From Mucilaginibacter sp. (GTDB taxonomy: Bacteria > Bacteroidota > Bacteroidia > Sphingobacteriales > Sphingobacteriaceae), in the NCBI GenBank assembly GCA_025352225.1, contig JANXTT010000135.1:17603-81602 (forward strand): a stretch of 64,000 bases of DNA, in the 5' to 3' direction. Of the stretch, positions 41,347 to 50,415 are shown piece by piece. Made by a program: the position numbers and the translations under genes. The notes below the pieces were generated by a model. It ran no database searches, was not told the origin of the DNA, and was given only the letters and a program-made list of their open reading frames with translations. The stretch's first letter is position 1, and every line of letters starts with the position of its first letter.

Positions 41347-43310
41347 TAACTGTTCCTCCTGTTTTTGGCCCTTTGTACCATCCAGAGATAACCTTTATCT
41401 GTAATACTTGGCTCAGACTCGGACAGTGCAGTCGCTTTAAGCAATTGCTCGCCGGCAGCAATTTCCAGATTGTCATCACCAATTGTACGACCGTTTTCAA
41501 CCCATATTTTTTCCGGGAAGTTTAAGCCTTCGGGGCCCTCTCTTTGAACCAGTATGCCAACCTGCGGCCACTCTGTTATAAATTCGTTAATACCTTTGGT
41601 GTATGGGGATACATTTTTTGGTGGATAACCATATTTATAAACAATACCACGAAGCCATTTAACGCGGTTGCCAAAAGCGGCATTTTTTTCATCCAGGCTT
41701 TTATCCGGATCCATCATAACCTGATAATCTTCTTCCGACAGCACATCATTAGGCACCCTAACAGGCCAAAAAGTGGGCACATACTGGCCCATTATAGGCA
41801 CATAGCCGCTGAGGCAACTGGAAGTATCCGTTTGCCACGGAACCGCCATCCATTTGGTGATATCACCCGGGGCCGACCCGTCAAGAGGGCCCCCAACAGC
41901 CAGCGCGTTTTCTGAGTTAAGCGTTGGGCCATAATCCAACGGGGCAATTAACCGGCGCTTTATTCGGAATGGTTCGGCATATAGCAGGGTTACCCGCATG
42001 GGCCAGGTAAACTCACACCCCGGGTGGAAAGGGCCTCCAATGGTTTCGTCCAATACGGTGCGATCAAGCTGCATGGCCTGTTGAGTAGGGGTAAGCATGT
42101 CCCATTTAACGGTTCCGGGTTTATGGCCGGATGTAAAATTACCGTCGGCCCATTTTTTTAGATAAATGTATTGGAAAGGCAATACAGCCATGAAATTGCG
42201 GGGGTCGGTATCGGAACTAAGAAAACCCTGCAGGCCATCGCCATACACAGGCGGAAAAAGCTCTGCCTGCATGGTTACATAATCAGGATTGCGGAATTGG
42301 CGGAAGATAGCCTGCCGCAGTTCGAAATGATTATCAGTTGGATGGGCCAGTTTGGCTATCATTGCCGGCGATGACAGGTCTGCCGGGCTCCCCCATCCAT
42401 ATTGCTTAAAAATGCCAGCATTAACCCAGCCATTTAACGGCATCCTTTCCAACAAAGGAAAAATATGCTCCCAAAAAACAGGTTGGTCTGGCAATACAGG
42501 TTGCCCCATATCTGCAGCCGCCTGTGCAAGTAAATCAAAACCTGTTACAAAAGCCTGTATTCCGGGCGAGTAATCTGGTGGAGCAGTGAGCACCCATGAC
42601 CCTTTAGCGGTAAGCACCTCGCCCGTATTTAGTGTTATAGAAGCGTCTACCGGGCCGTCGGATGTGTCGTCATGCCAGGTATCATTATTGGCGAAGGTGA
42701 TGGCAGGCACATCTGAATAGGAGGCGGAATGCCCCCGGCCCCCAAGAAATAACAGGTTGCCGTTAGCCTCGGTACGTAACTCACCCAGGTATACGGGAGT
42801 GTCTATACCAGACGGCGAATAAAAGGTTCCTTTATTAAAGGCATACGCCTCGTCAGTTCCAGCTGTATTAACGTTAGGGCCACTGATGCTAAGCGGGCCG
42901 CCGTTTATAACCAGGCGTTCGCGGTAAGCATCACCAATAGTTGCATTACGCAGGGTACTTTCTACAGCGGGATAACCGGGAAATGCGCCTTTGGCCTGTG
43001 GAATGTCAAGTGCGAGATCAAAGTTATACCAGGCCGCTTTTTTATTGGCTACATGCACGGTCCAGGTAATGTCACCATCGTTAGGCGTTAGTTCTTTGAT
43101 AATGTTTCCCTCCTCATCGGCTCCAAATAGTCTGAAACGCGCCGCCTGTCTTTTAATCCGGCCTTCGCTATCACGAAAATTGCCTGGGTCGGTAATGGGT
43201 TCATTAATCAAATCTGGTAAAAGAAAATATTCCTCCGGGCTGTTGCCAACCCTCGCTACGCCAATAGCGGGATGTATGATAACCTGTTTAATGGTTGATG
43301 AATATGTCAT
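41346..43310 (-). CDS. lodA: LodA/GoxA-like cysteine tryptophylquinone oxidase
   Basis: A 654-residue protein of the family containing L-lysine epsilon-oxidase (LodA) and glycine oxidase (GoxA), which deaminate amino acids with O2 and release H2O2. It opens with the hallmark IIHPAIGVARVGNS (11-24) followed by DSEGRIKRQAARFRLF (47-62). The candidate cofactor residues are Cys432 (HPGCEFTWPM) and Trp492 (MAVPWQTD), 60 residues apart; as I recall, the LodA pair Cys516/Trp581 has similar spacing. There is no signal peptide. The lodB-like gene follows with a 1-base overlap. The amino-acid or amine substrate cannot be assigned. Confidence 0.85.
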   Translation of the reverse strand: MTYSSTIKQVIIHPAIGVARVGNSPEEYFLLPDLINEPITDPGNFRDSEGRIKRQAARFRLFGADEEGNIIKELTPNDGDITWTVHVANKKAAWYNFDLALDIPQAKGAFPGYPAVESTLRNATIGDAYRERLVINGGPLSISGPNVNTAGTDEAYAFNKGTFYSPSGIDTPVYLGELRTEANGNLLFLGGRGHSASYSDVPAITFANNDTWHDDTSDGPVDASITLNTGEVLTAKGSWVLTAPPDYSPGIQAFVTGFDLLAQAAADMGQPVLPDQPVFWEHIFPLLERMPLNGWVNAGIFKQYGWGSPADLSSPAMIAKLAHPTDNHFELRQAIFRQFRNPDYVTMQAELFPPVYGDGLQGFLSSDTDPRNFMAVLPFQYIYLKKWADGNFTSGHKPGTVKWDMLTPTQQAMQLDRTVLDETIGGPFHPGCEFTWPMRVTLLYAEPFRIKRRLIAPLDYGPTLNSENALAVGGPLDGSAPGDITKWMAVPWQTDTSSCLSGYVPIMGQYVPTFWPVRVPNDVLSEEDYQVMMDPDKSLDEKNAAFGNRVKWLRGIVYKYGYPPKNVSPYTKGINEFITEWPQVGILVQREGPEGLNFPEKIWVENGRTIGDDNLEIAAGEQLLKATALSESEPSITDKGYLWMVQRAKNRRNS

Positions 43311-43346
43311 TTGATATGGTCTTTTTATTAAATAAGATAAGCGGCA

Positions 43347-45125
43347 TTACTTTTTCTGGCCTTTTTTCTTTAAGTTGTAATTATTGATGAGCGGTTGCAA
43401 TGCTGCAAATACATGGCTTATGGTATCGGGGAGCAAGGTTTGGGTTACAAAACCACTATGGCAGGTAAAACAAGAGTTAGAAGGGCTTTGAAAGTACGTT
43501 TCCATTGTACTATTGGCTAATACATTTGTACCTATAGCCACACCGGGCGTTTTGTCTGAACCATAGGAAATTCCGTTTGGAGGTGCGCCGCCTTGAGTCC
43601 AGGTGGCACCAATAAAGAGATAGTTTTTCCTGATATCATTTCCGGCCAATAAATGTTGTACGGAGTTGTTAATGGAAATAATTTCGCTGTTTGACGCTGC
43701 CGAACTACCGTCTTGCGGGTTGGTTAAAGAGTCTGTAGCGCTACCCCATGGCATTGTACGCAGCGTATTGCTGGCTGTGATGCTGAAATTTGGCTTTGCA
43801 TAAATAGTATCAGTGCTTTTACCGCTTTTGAGTAATGTATCAACACTACCCATATGCGAAACATTAAAAGCGGTATCAGCGGCATTTGTGCTAAATAACC
43901 ATCCGCTACCCGTATCCTGTGGCACGGTTTGGGTTTTACTGTTTTGATCAAGATAGGTGTAGGCGGCATTGGGGGTATTATTTTGGTGCTCAAATGTTGA
44001 CCAAATCATTTCGGGGTGATTGGCAACACTACCTACTACATGTATGCCCACTAAAGCCATTTTAACAGTTTTTTCGCCGTTAGGAACCCATTGTTTTGGG
44101 TTTGTAGTATTATAGGTAGGTATAGTAGCTGTAATGGTAACATAGTTGCCGATATCGGCAATGGTGCTTGCTTCCACCCATGATGATTTAATTTCCATAG
44201 CTAACGCGTTAGCATCGGGCAGTGTAATATGATGAGCCAGCGCGTATTTAACGATAATGTCTCTTTCCGCGGCCGTAGTAGGGAACTTATTGCTGAGCAG
44301 ATGGGTGGTTTTAGCGAGGGTAAGGTAATAGGCATAAACATCATTAACCATAGTGAGGTAATACACCAATGAACCTTTTTTACTCATGAGTACATCGCCT
44401 GTAGCCTGCCCTTCTTCGGATCCGATGAGGTTGCCTGTGCCATCAAGAAATATAAATCTATGGCCTACCGCAAAGCGGTGTACGATATGCTGTTGATTAA
44501 TTTTATGTTGAATAATAGCGCGGGGATGGTCGATAGTTTTACCTGCGCGGTCAACAAAAAGGAAGGTATTGTTTGACGAAGCCTGAATATGGTCTACTTC
44601 TACCACACTACCGCTACCATTTTTTACCATTTCTTTGGCACCGGGCTTAGCTTCTGTAACCTCCATTTCAAAAAGCCTCCCTTTATTGTCTTTAATAACA
44701 GGTAGCCTGTTAGCTCCAAGTTTTGCAATATGGCCGCTCATGTGTAAGGTAGTGTTTAAGGTATTTTGGGTTAATATCCTATTACCGGCAGAATCTTCGG
44801 GAGATACATTATAAAATACAGGAGATTCTAAAATGGTTTTCCCGTTCCAGGGCGAAGTAACCCATAAGAACATCCGTTCGGACCATTGGTAGAAGTCGCA
44901 ATTGTTTTGATGGGGAAATGCGACACTGTTGGCAGGAGTAACCGCCCCATTTGGAGTTATCTGCTTGTTTGCAAACCAGGTTTTGAAGGTGTCCTGACTT
45001 ACGGTGCAAGAAGTGAGCACATCCTGTGGTAAGGTGGTTGTTTTGGCGGAATGAGGTGTGCTGCATTTCCAAAGGAGGAGGCCCAGTAAAGCCATACAAG
45101 CGGTGAATTTGATGAAGTTTTTCAT
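43347..45125 (-). CDS. Exported single-CxxCH protein heading the redox operon
   Basis: A 592-residue exported protein and the first gene of the operon. The N-terminal signal (hydrophobic 7-19) ends in LLLWKC, a possible lipidation site although Lys at -1 is unusual. The bulk is beta-rich with several conserved-looking segments (NNCDFYQWSERMFLWVTSP, HRFAVGHRFIFLD, ALVGIHVVG, MIWSTFEHQNNTPNAAYTY). Near the end, LANSTMETYFQ precedes a single heme-type motif CFTCH at 552-556. It may accept electrons from the GMC or quinoprotein enzymes, with a covalently bound heme c if it is exported. No name is settled; the heme is inferred from the motif only. Confidence 0.65.
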   Translation of the reverse strand: MKNFIKFTACMALLGLLLWKCSTPHSAKTTTLPQDVLTSCTVSQDTFKTWFANKQITPNGAVTPANSVAFPHQNNCDFYQWSERMFLWVTSPWNGKTILESPVFYNVSPEDSAGNRILTQNTLNTTLHMSGHIAKLGANRLPVIKDNKGRLFEMEVTEAKPGAKEMVKNGSGSVVEVDHIQASSNNTFLFVDRAGKTIDHPRAIIQHKINQQHIVHRFAVGHRFIFLDGTGNLIGSEEGQATGDVLMSKKGSLVYYLTMVNDVYAYYLTLAKTTHLLSNKFPTTAAERDIIVKYALAHHITLPDANALAMEIKSSWVEASTIADIGNYVTITATIPTYNTTNPKQWVPNGEKTVKMALVGIHVVGSVANHPEMIWSTFEHQNNTPNAAYTYLDQNSKTQTVPQDTGSGWLFSTNAADTAFNVSHMGSVDTLLKSGKSTDTIYAKPNFSITASNTLRTMPWGSATDSLTNPQDGSSAASNSEIISINNSVQHLLAGNDIRKNYLFIGATWTQGGAPPNGISYGSDKTPGVAIGTNVLANSTMETYFQSPSNSCFTCHSGFVTQTLLPDTISHVFAALQPLINNYNLKKKGQKK

Positions 45126-45580
45126 TGTGAAATTGTGATTTAGGGTGGGTTATGATGATTATAGTTATAAGGCAAATTAATATCTGGAATAGAGCGAAAC
45201 CGGCGTTTAGGCATCAGGTTGCCGGGTAACCTGGCCTGTAAAAATTGGCTGTTGTATTTTACGGGCTAAAAATGATTTGATTTACTGCCGATACAGGAAT
45301 TGCTATAATGGGCAAATTAAATTGACGGAAAGATCCGTAATTGTGGGATTGATTTTGTGGCATAGGATAAGGTGTATACGAATATAAATATATTTTTTAA
45401 TTTATATTATATTATTTGTCAATATCCCGGTAAGGATTATAAACAGCCATAAATAGTATAACCACACTATATTGCAGGCTGTGTTACCTGCAACTACCCG
45501 TATTAAATATTCACATGGTGTGGCTAGCTCTGGTAAAGTGCGTATCGCTTTGACAGGGTTTCTTTTTTACATTTGCATCC
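45126..45580. other. Intergenic region between the redox operon and a glycosyltransferase gene
   Basis: A 455-bp AT-rich gap with no credible ORF. It must hold the promoter of the minus-strand operon. Two GGCAAATTAA copies (45172-45181 and 45313-45322) stand out there but do not fit the TAnnTTTG consensus on the minus strand. On the plus strand TACATTTG at 45568-45575 is a good -7 element, 5 bases before the glycosyltransferase ATG, implying an almost leaderless mRNA. Confidence 0.45.
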
Positions 45581-46417
45581 ATGAATAGAATAGCCCTGGT
45601 TGTGCATACCTGCGACAGGTACAAACTTTTGTACGGCGGCTTTACCTACTTTTTTAAAAAGTATTGGCCCGTTGGGGATATTAACATCAGCTATTATTTT
45701 TTTACAGAAGAGGAAGGTTTTGATTCGGATAGCTTCACCAATATAAAAACAGGGAAAGGCGAATGGTCCGACCGTTTACTAAACGGGTTAAGGCAAATTC
45801 CCGAAGATTATATCCTATATTTTCAGGAAGATATGTGGTTAAGTAAACCTGTTAATGCAGATATAGTGCGGCAGCTTATTGACTTCAGTATCAGCCAGGA
45901 TGTTAAGTTGTTTAAACTTTCGAGCAATAGCGTTTACCATAACATACCAATCGGTATGTATATTAATGGCTTGGCGGTTGCTACGCTTGATAATGAAAAA
46001 AGCCAGTATTTAATGTCGCATCAGGTATCTATTTGGAATAAAGGTTTCTTAATGGATCAGCTTAAACATAAAGAGCATCCCTGGCGAAACGAACGCAGAG
46101 GTACCAAACGGTTGAAGGCATTAAACCCCCGGATTTATCATGTTGATCTTTTTAGCGAGAATGAGCAACAGCCTTGTAATAATAACCAAGATACATTGAG
46201 CATAAGTGGTTATTATACGGTATCGCAAAACGCGCAGCTTAACAAATATGCGCAACCATTTATAGAGGAGCTGGCAGCATCGGCTGATGTTACCATAAAA
46301 AATTATGCTTTAAAGCTGGCCCATAACTTAGAAAACAACCTCACCCACGATGGAAAAAGCCAACCCCGTAAAGAGGATTGGATCAAAAAAATAAAGAACC
46401 GTTTGTTGGGTCGTTAA
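45581..46417 (+). CDS. Putative glycosyltransferase (GT-A-like, lipopolysaccharide type)
   Basis: A 278-residue soluble protein. It opens with ALVVHTCDRYKLLYGGFTYFFKKYWP, has EDYILYFQEDMWLSKPV near 82 (an ED in place of the usual DxD nucleotide-sugar motif) and SHQVSIWNKGFL with HPWRNERRGTKRL near 148-172. This pattern occurs in uncharacterised glycosyltransferases of Bacteroidota polysaccharide loci. It is followed 60 bp later by a GT39-type membrane glycosyltransferase. Sugar donor and acceptor are unknown. Confidence 0.65.
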   Translation: MNRIALVVHTCDRYKLLYGGFTYFFKKYWPVGDINISYYFFTEEEGFDSDSFTNIKTGKGEWSDRLLNGLRQIPEDYILYFQEDMWLSKPVNADIVRQLIDFSISQDVKLFKLSSNSVYHNIPIGMYINGLAVATLDNEKSQYLMSHQVSIWNKGFLMDQLKHKEHPWRNERRGTKRLKALNPRIYHVDLFSENEQQPCNNNQDTLSISGYYTVSQNAQLNKYAQPFIEELAASADVTIKNYALKLAHNLENNLTHDGKSQPRKEDWIKKIKNRLLGR

Positions 46418-46448
46418 TAGCCGGGCCAACCGGTTTATTATTTATTTC

Positions 46449-46456
46449 CTTATTTT
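46449..46456 (+). promoter_or_regulatory. -7 promoter element before the GT39-like gene
   Basis: TATTTTTG fits TAnnTTTG and lies 21 bases before the GTG start at 46478. This favours that start, since no in-frame ATG is available until about residue 58. Confidence 0.4.
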
Positions 46457-46477
46457 TGAACCCGAATAGCAACGTTA

Positions 46478-48214
46478 GTGAATAACCCAGATATTTTACC
46501 GAGATCCAATAGTAGTTTTTCTGATATTTTCTCATCCGGAAAACGGTCATACCTATTGGTTTTGTTATTGGCTGTAGCGGTAAATATTGGCGGCCTTTTT
46601 ATTAATTTTTTCACTAACGACCCGGGCTTGTATGCGCTGCTGGCCAAAACTATGGTTCAAAGCGGCAATTATACCGACCTGATGTACCGCGGGGCAGATT
46701 GGCTGGATAAGCCGCATTTTCCTTTCTGGATGATAGCGCTGAGTTTTAACGTGTTTGGCATTAGTGCATTTGCTTATAAGCTACCCGCTTTGTTGTTTTA
46801 TTTTGTATCGGTTATTTACACGTATAAGCTGGCTAAAAAGCTTTATAATATGGATACGGCCTTAATGGCTGTGTTGATATTGCTTACGGCGCAGCATGCT
46901 ATCATGTCTAACACGGATGTGCGTGCCGAACCCTATATTATGGGGATGCTGATGGGCAGCGTATACCATTTTTATAAACTCAAACAAAAGTTCAGTATTG
47001 CTGACCTGTTCATAGCGTCGGCGTTTGCGGCCTGCGCGGTAATGACTAAGGGTATTTATGTGCTGATACCCATAGGTACTGCCATTGTTGGGGAGTATGT
47101 TTTTACACGCAACTTTAAAGGTTTATTGCAATGGCGCTGGGTACTGGCTATTATGCTGGTGGCAATATTTACCTTGCCGGAGGTCTATACTTTATATCTC
47201 CAGTTTGACGCCCATCCCGAAAAGGTGGTATTTGGGCACCAGCATGTTTCGGGTATCCGCTGGTTTTTATGGGACAGCCAGTTTGGGCGGTTTAACAGCA
47301 CCGGCTACATCATCCGCCCGGCGGGCGACAAGTTTTTCTTTCTGCATACCCTGTTATGGGCGTTTGCGCCCTGGGCTTTATTGCTCTACGCGGCCTTGCT
47401 TTTAAATTTCAAAAAAGTATTTAAACGTATTGCCCTGCCCGAATATGTTACCCTAGCTGGCACCATCCCGATGCTGCTTATATTTTCGGTATCGGCATTT
47501 CAATTACCTTTTTATACCAATATTCTTTTCCCACTCTTTGCCATTATAGCCGGAGGTTTTGTTACAAAAGTGATAACAGATAATAAAGGGGGCTACTTTA
47601 AAGTATCGCAGTTTATAATAACGGGTTTGTTGGTATTATTGCTGGTGGTGCTTAACTTTGTATTTGCGCCTGGACATACGCCTTTATTTTGCCTGCTTAC
47701 TTTAGTGTTATTGGGGGGTAGCGTTTATATATTTAAAACCAATAAACTATTACCGGGCTTGTTTTTGTTTACCTGTTGTGTTGCTGTTTGGGCCAATACT
47801 TATATCGAAATTATTGTTTACCCGGAGTTGTTAAAGTATAAAGGGGATGTAAACACTGCTGAATATATTAATAAGCATTATTCCGATAATAATGTCTTTG
47901 TAGCTTTTAATATACCCGACTCGTTTGAGTTTTATACCAAACAAAAAGTAAGTTTTAAAACGATTGATCAGCTGACCCAAGGTACAAAAACCAATGATCT
48001 GATTGTACCACCGCCCTTTAACGAGTTGGTTGTTGCAAATGATGATGTTATTTATGCACTTAAAAAGAAACGGTATTGTGTTATTACGATTATAAAACAG
48101 TTTAACAATTACCCCAATGAGAATTTAACTTTGCCTTTTATAATAGAGAAGGATAGAGGTACAACACTTGATCATTTTTATCTGATAAATCTAACAAGCC
48201 CAGGAAATAATTAA
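46478..48214 (+). CDS. ArnT/GT39-family membrane glycosyltransferase
   Basis: A 578-residue integral membrane protein starting at GTG, with about twelve helices. The first periplasmic loop has the catalytic-type acidic residues in NDPGLYALLAKTMVQSGNYTDLMYRGADWLDKPHFPFWM, which is characteristic of the dolichyl-phosphate-mannose/ArnT superfamily (GT39/GT83, C-type GT). Such enzymes transfer a sugar from a polyprenyl-phosphate carrier to lipid A or proteins on the periplasmic face. A soluble C-terminal part (about 440-578) follows. It lies in a row with a soluble glycosyltransferase and murB, suggesting a cell-envelope role. The acceptor is unknown. Confidence 0.85.
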   Translation: MNNPDILPRSNSSFSDIFSSGKRSYLLVLLLAVAVNIGGLFINFFTNDPGLYALLAKTMVQSGNYTDLMYRGADWLDKPHFPFWMIALSFNVFGISAFAYKLPALLFYFVSVIYTYKLAKKLYNMDTALMAVLILLTAQHAIMSNTDVRAEPYIMGMLMGSVYHFYKLKQKFSIADLFIASAFAACAVMTKGIYVLIPIGTAIVGEYVFTRNFKGLLQWRWVLAIMLVAIFTLPEVYTLYLQFDAHPEKVVFGHQHVSGIRWFLWDSQFGRFNSTGYIIRPAGDKFFFLHTLLWAFAPWALLLYAALLLNFKKVFKRIALPEYVTLAGTIPMLLIFSVSAFQLPFYTNILFPLFAIIAGGFVTKVITDNKGGYFKVSQFIITGLLVLLLVVLNFVFAPGHTPLFCLLTLVLLGGSVYIFKTNKLLPGLFLFTCCVAVWANTYIEIIVYPELLKYKGDVNTAEYINKHYSDNNVFVAFNIPDSFEFYTKQKVSFKTIDQLTQGTKTNDLIVPPPFNELVVANDDVIYALKKKRYCVITIIKQFNNYPNENLTLPFIIEKDRGTTLDHFYLINLTSPGNN

Positions 48215-48218
48215 GCAC

Positions 48219-49235
48219 ATGCTACAGATCCACAAAAACGTATCCCTTAAAAATTTCAACACCTTTGGTATTGATGTTAGCGCGCGTTATTTTGTGGAGA
48301 TCAATCATGAAGATGAGCTGATGGAGCTATTTATGGACCCGCAGTGGATGAACGTTGATCGGCTGGTTTTAGGCGGGGGAAGCAATTTACTGCTGATCAA
48401 TAATTTTGAGGGTTTGGTAATCCGTATTAATATCCGCGGTATTGAACACCGCATTAACCACGATGACGTTTTTGTGGAGGCCGGGGCAGGTGAGGTTTGG
48501 AACGATTTGGTTAATTATTGTGTGGGGTGGGAATTTGCCGGAATGGAAAACCTGAGCCTTATTCCCGGTTCGGTAGGGGCATCGCCAATACAAAATATAG
48601 GTGCTTATGGAGTTGAACTAAAAGATGTGTTTCACTCGTGCAACGCTTTTGAAATAGCATCGGGCACGTTTAAAACGTTTAATAAAAGGGGGTGTAAGTT
48701 TGGCTATCGGGATAGTATATTTAAGCAGCTAAAGGGTCAGTATATTATTGTAACGGTAAAATTTCAGTTATCGCTAACGCCAAACATTAACGCGAGATAT
48801 GGGGCTATAGAACAAGAGTTAGTTAACCGTAGTATTGTTAACCCGAGTATAAAAGATATTTCGCAAGTGGTATCCCATATCAGGGTATCAAAACTTCCCG
48901 ACCCATCAACCATTGGCAATGCAGGTAGTTTTTTTAAAAACCCGGTTATCAGTTTAAACCAATTTGAAGCTATTGTGTCTAAATATCCGGAGGTTGTACA
49001 TTATCCGGCAGGGGATGGCCTTGTGAAGCTGGCAGCCGGGTGGCTTATTGAACAATGTGGATGGAAGGGCAAAGTTGTAGGTAATACAGGAACCTGGAAA
49101 AACCAGGCATTGGTACTGGTGAACCACGGCGGTGCCACCGGACAGGAAATTTTTGCATTGTCGTCGCAAATCATAGACAGTGTGTACACTAAATTTGGCG
49201 TAATGCTGGATCGCGAAGTAAATATTATACAATAA
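48219..49235 (+). CDS. murB: UDP-N-acetylmuramate dehydrogenase
   Basis: A 338-residue FAD enzyme that reduces UDP-GlcNAc-enolpyruvate to UDP-MurNAc in peptidoglycan synthesis. The FAD part has NTFGIDVSARYFVEI, VLGGGSNLLL and LSLIPGSVGASPIQNIGAYG; the catalytic Ser is in GNAGSFFKNP and the substrate loop near AAGWLIEQCGWKG. Length fits the type I (E. coli-like) enzyme. Its ATG is 4 bases after the GT39-like stop, so they share a transcript; a weak terminator lies 22 bases past the stop. Confidence 0.95.
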   Translation: MLQIHKNVSLKNFNTFGIDVSARYFVEINHEDELMELFMDPQWMNVDRLVLGGGSNLLLINNFEGLVIRINIRGIEHRINHDDVFVEAGAGEVWNDLVNYCVGWEFAGMENLSLIPGSVGASPIQNIGAYGVELKDVFHSCNAFEIASGTFKTFNKRGCKFGYRDSIFKQLKGQYIIVTVKFQLSLTPNINARYGAIEQELVNRSIVNPSIKDISQVVSHIRVSKLPDPSTIGNAGSFFKNPVISLNQFEAIVSKYPEVVHYPAGDGLVKLAAGWLIEQCGWKGKVVGNTGTWKNQALVLVNHGGATGQEIFALSSQIIDSVYTKFGVMLDREVNIIQ

Positions 49236-49257
49236 ACTACATTTTGTTTTAATTATT

Positions 49258-49283
49258 TATAAAAAAGTATACGCTTTTTTATA
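49258..49283 (+). terminator. Weak AT-rich hairpin after murB
   Basis: A perfect 10-bp stem TATAAAAAAG / CTTTTTTATA with loop TATACG. The T-run lies within the stem itself, so strength is uncertain. Confidence 0.45.
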
Positions 49284-49516
49284 CGCAACCTTACATGCTG
49301 TTTAAGATCAATTAATTTTTAACGGAGCATAAATACATGATATATCTAATATTTAAATCACTTATTTTAAGTAGCTTATAGACATTAATGTGACATTTTG
49401 TGTTTTTTACATTGTTTGTTGGTGAATGTTTTTGGGTTGTTGGTTAAATATAATTTACAATATATTGATAAAGCGGTATCATGTTTGTTTAAAGTTCATC
49501 ACAAAACTTTAACAAA

Positions 49517-50056
49517 ATGACAAAGATTGAGTTTAACACAATGGTTCTACGTCAGGCAGGTTCTTTGAGGTCATACGCACTTCACTTTACACATGACGCA
49601 GATGATGCGAACGACCTTGTCCAGGATACAATGTTGAAAGCGATAACTTATTACAATAAGTTTAAAGAAGGTACAAACCTTAAAGGCTGGTTGTACACAA
49701 TCATGAAAAATACTTTCATCAACAATTATCGTCGTTTTGTTAAGATGAGCACTTTTGTTACTAAGTCTGATGAAATATCATCGCCAAACTTAGTTTTCAG
49801 CTCAACTAAAAACCAGGGCGAATCAAAATTTGTGATGGATGATATTAAAAGGGCATTGGATAAGCTGCCACAAGATTATTTTGTTCCTTTCACTATGTAT
49901 TTTGAAGGGCATAAATATCATGAAATAGCGGAGCATCTGGATATTCCGATAGGTACCGTAAAAACACGGATACACGTAGCCCGTAAATTGTTAAAGAAAA
50001 ACCTGAAAGCATATGATAATGGCGTTGCCAAACCCATTTATGCCGAAGAAGATTAA
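49517..50056 (+). CDS. ECF RNA polymerase sigma factor next to the carotenoid locus
   Basis: A 179-residue group IV sigma factor. Region 2 lies at about 10-75 (GSLRSYALHFTHDADDANDLVQDTMLKAI, FKEGTNLKGWLYTIMKNTFINNYRR) and region 4 at about 115-165 (LDKLPQDYFVPFTMYFEGHKYHEIAEHLDIPIGTVKTRIHVARKLL). No anti-sigma gene is adjacent. It converges on the crtB-crtY-cytochrome b5 operon with a terminator between them. Position suggests, but does not prove, a role in light or oxidative control of pigment genes. Confidence 0.9.
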   Translation: MTKIEFNTMVLRQAGSLRSYALHFTHDADDANDLVQDTMLKAITYYNKFKEGTNLKGWLYTIMKNTFINNYRRFVKMSTFVTKSDEISSPNLVFSSTKNQGESKFVMDDIKRALDKLPQDYFVPFTMYFEGHKYHEIAEHLDIPIGTVKTRIHVARKLLKKNLKAYDNGVAKPIYAEED

Positions 50057-50083
50057 TTACACATAAACTCAACATATATATAG

Positions 50084-50113
50084 AAAATGGCCCTTTTTAA
50101 CAGGGTCATTTTT
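50084..50113. terminator. Terminator between the ECF sigma gene and the carotenoid operon
   Basis: The stem AAAATGGCCCT / AGGGTCATTTT (11 pairs including one G-T) has loop TTTTAAC. The A-run on the left and T-run on the right let it act on both converging transcripts. Confidence 0.78.
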
Positions 50114-50155
50114 AGTTTTAAGCGGTATTTGAATTTAGTTTACGTCAATACCCCT

Positions 50156-50410
50156 TTAACTATTAGCTAGCTTCCCTATCACTACAAATTTTTCGAATAC
50201 TATCTGCGTATGCGGCGCATCTTTCAATTCGTCGGTGAGGTCTTGCCCGGCCCAATGCTCATAATGTTTGCCGTTGCGCCATAAGCGGCTTTCGGTAACA
50301 TCATATATCAAACCCAGATAGGCCACCCAAATTGCAGGCTTATCCTGCCCGTTGCGCAGGGCCAGCTGGCTTTTGGTGTAGATGGGTAATGCGTTATCAG
50401 GTACAGACAT
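50156..50410 (-). CDS. Cytochrome b5 heme-binding domain protein
   Basis: An 84-residue single-domain protein. YTKSQLALRNGQDKPAIWVAYLGLIYDVTESRLWRNGKHYEHWAGQDLTDEL matches the cytochrome b5-like heme/steroid-binding fold, with candidate axial His residues in GKHYEHW. It has no membrane anchor or signal. It is the last gene of the crtB operon, 5 bp after the lycopene cyclase gene, so it might supply electrons to a carotenoid-modifying oxygenase; no such oxygenase is present in the window. Confidence 0.8.
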   Translation of the reverse strand: MSVPDNALPIYTKSQLALRNGQDKPAIWVAYLGLIYDVTESRLWRNGKHYEHWAGQDLTDELKDAPHTQIVFEKFVVIGKLANS

Positions 50411-50415
50411 GTCAA

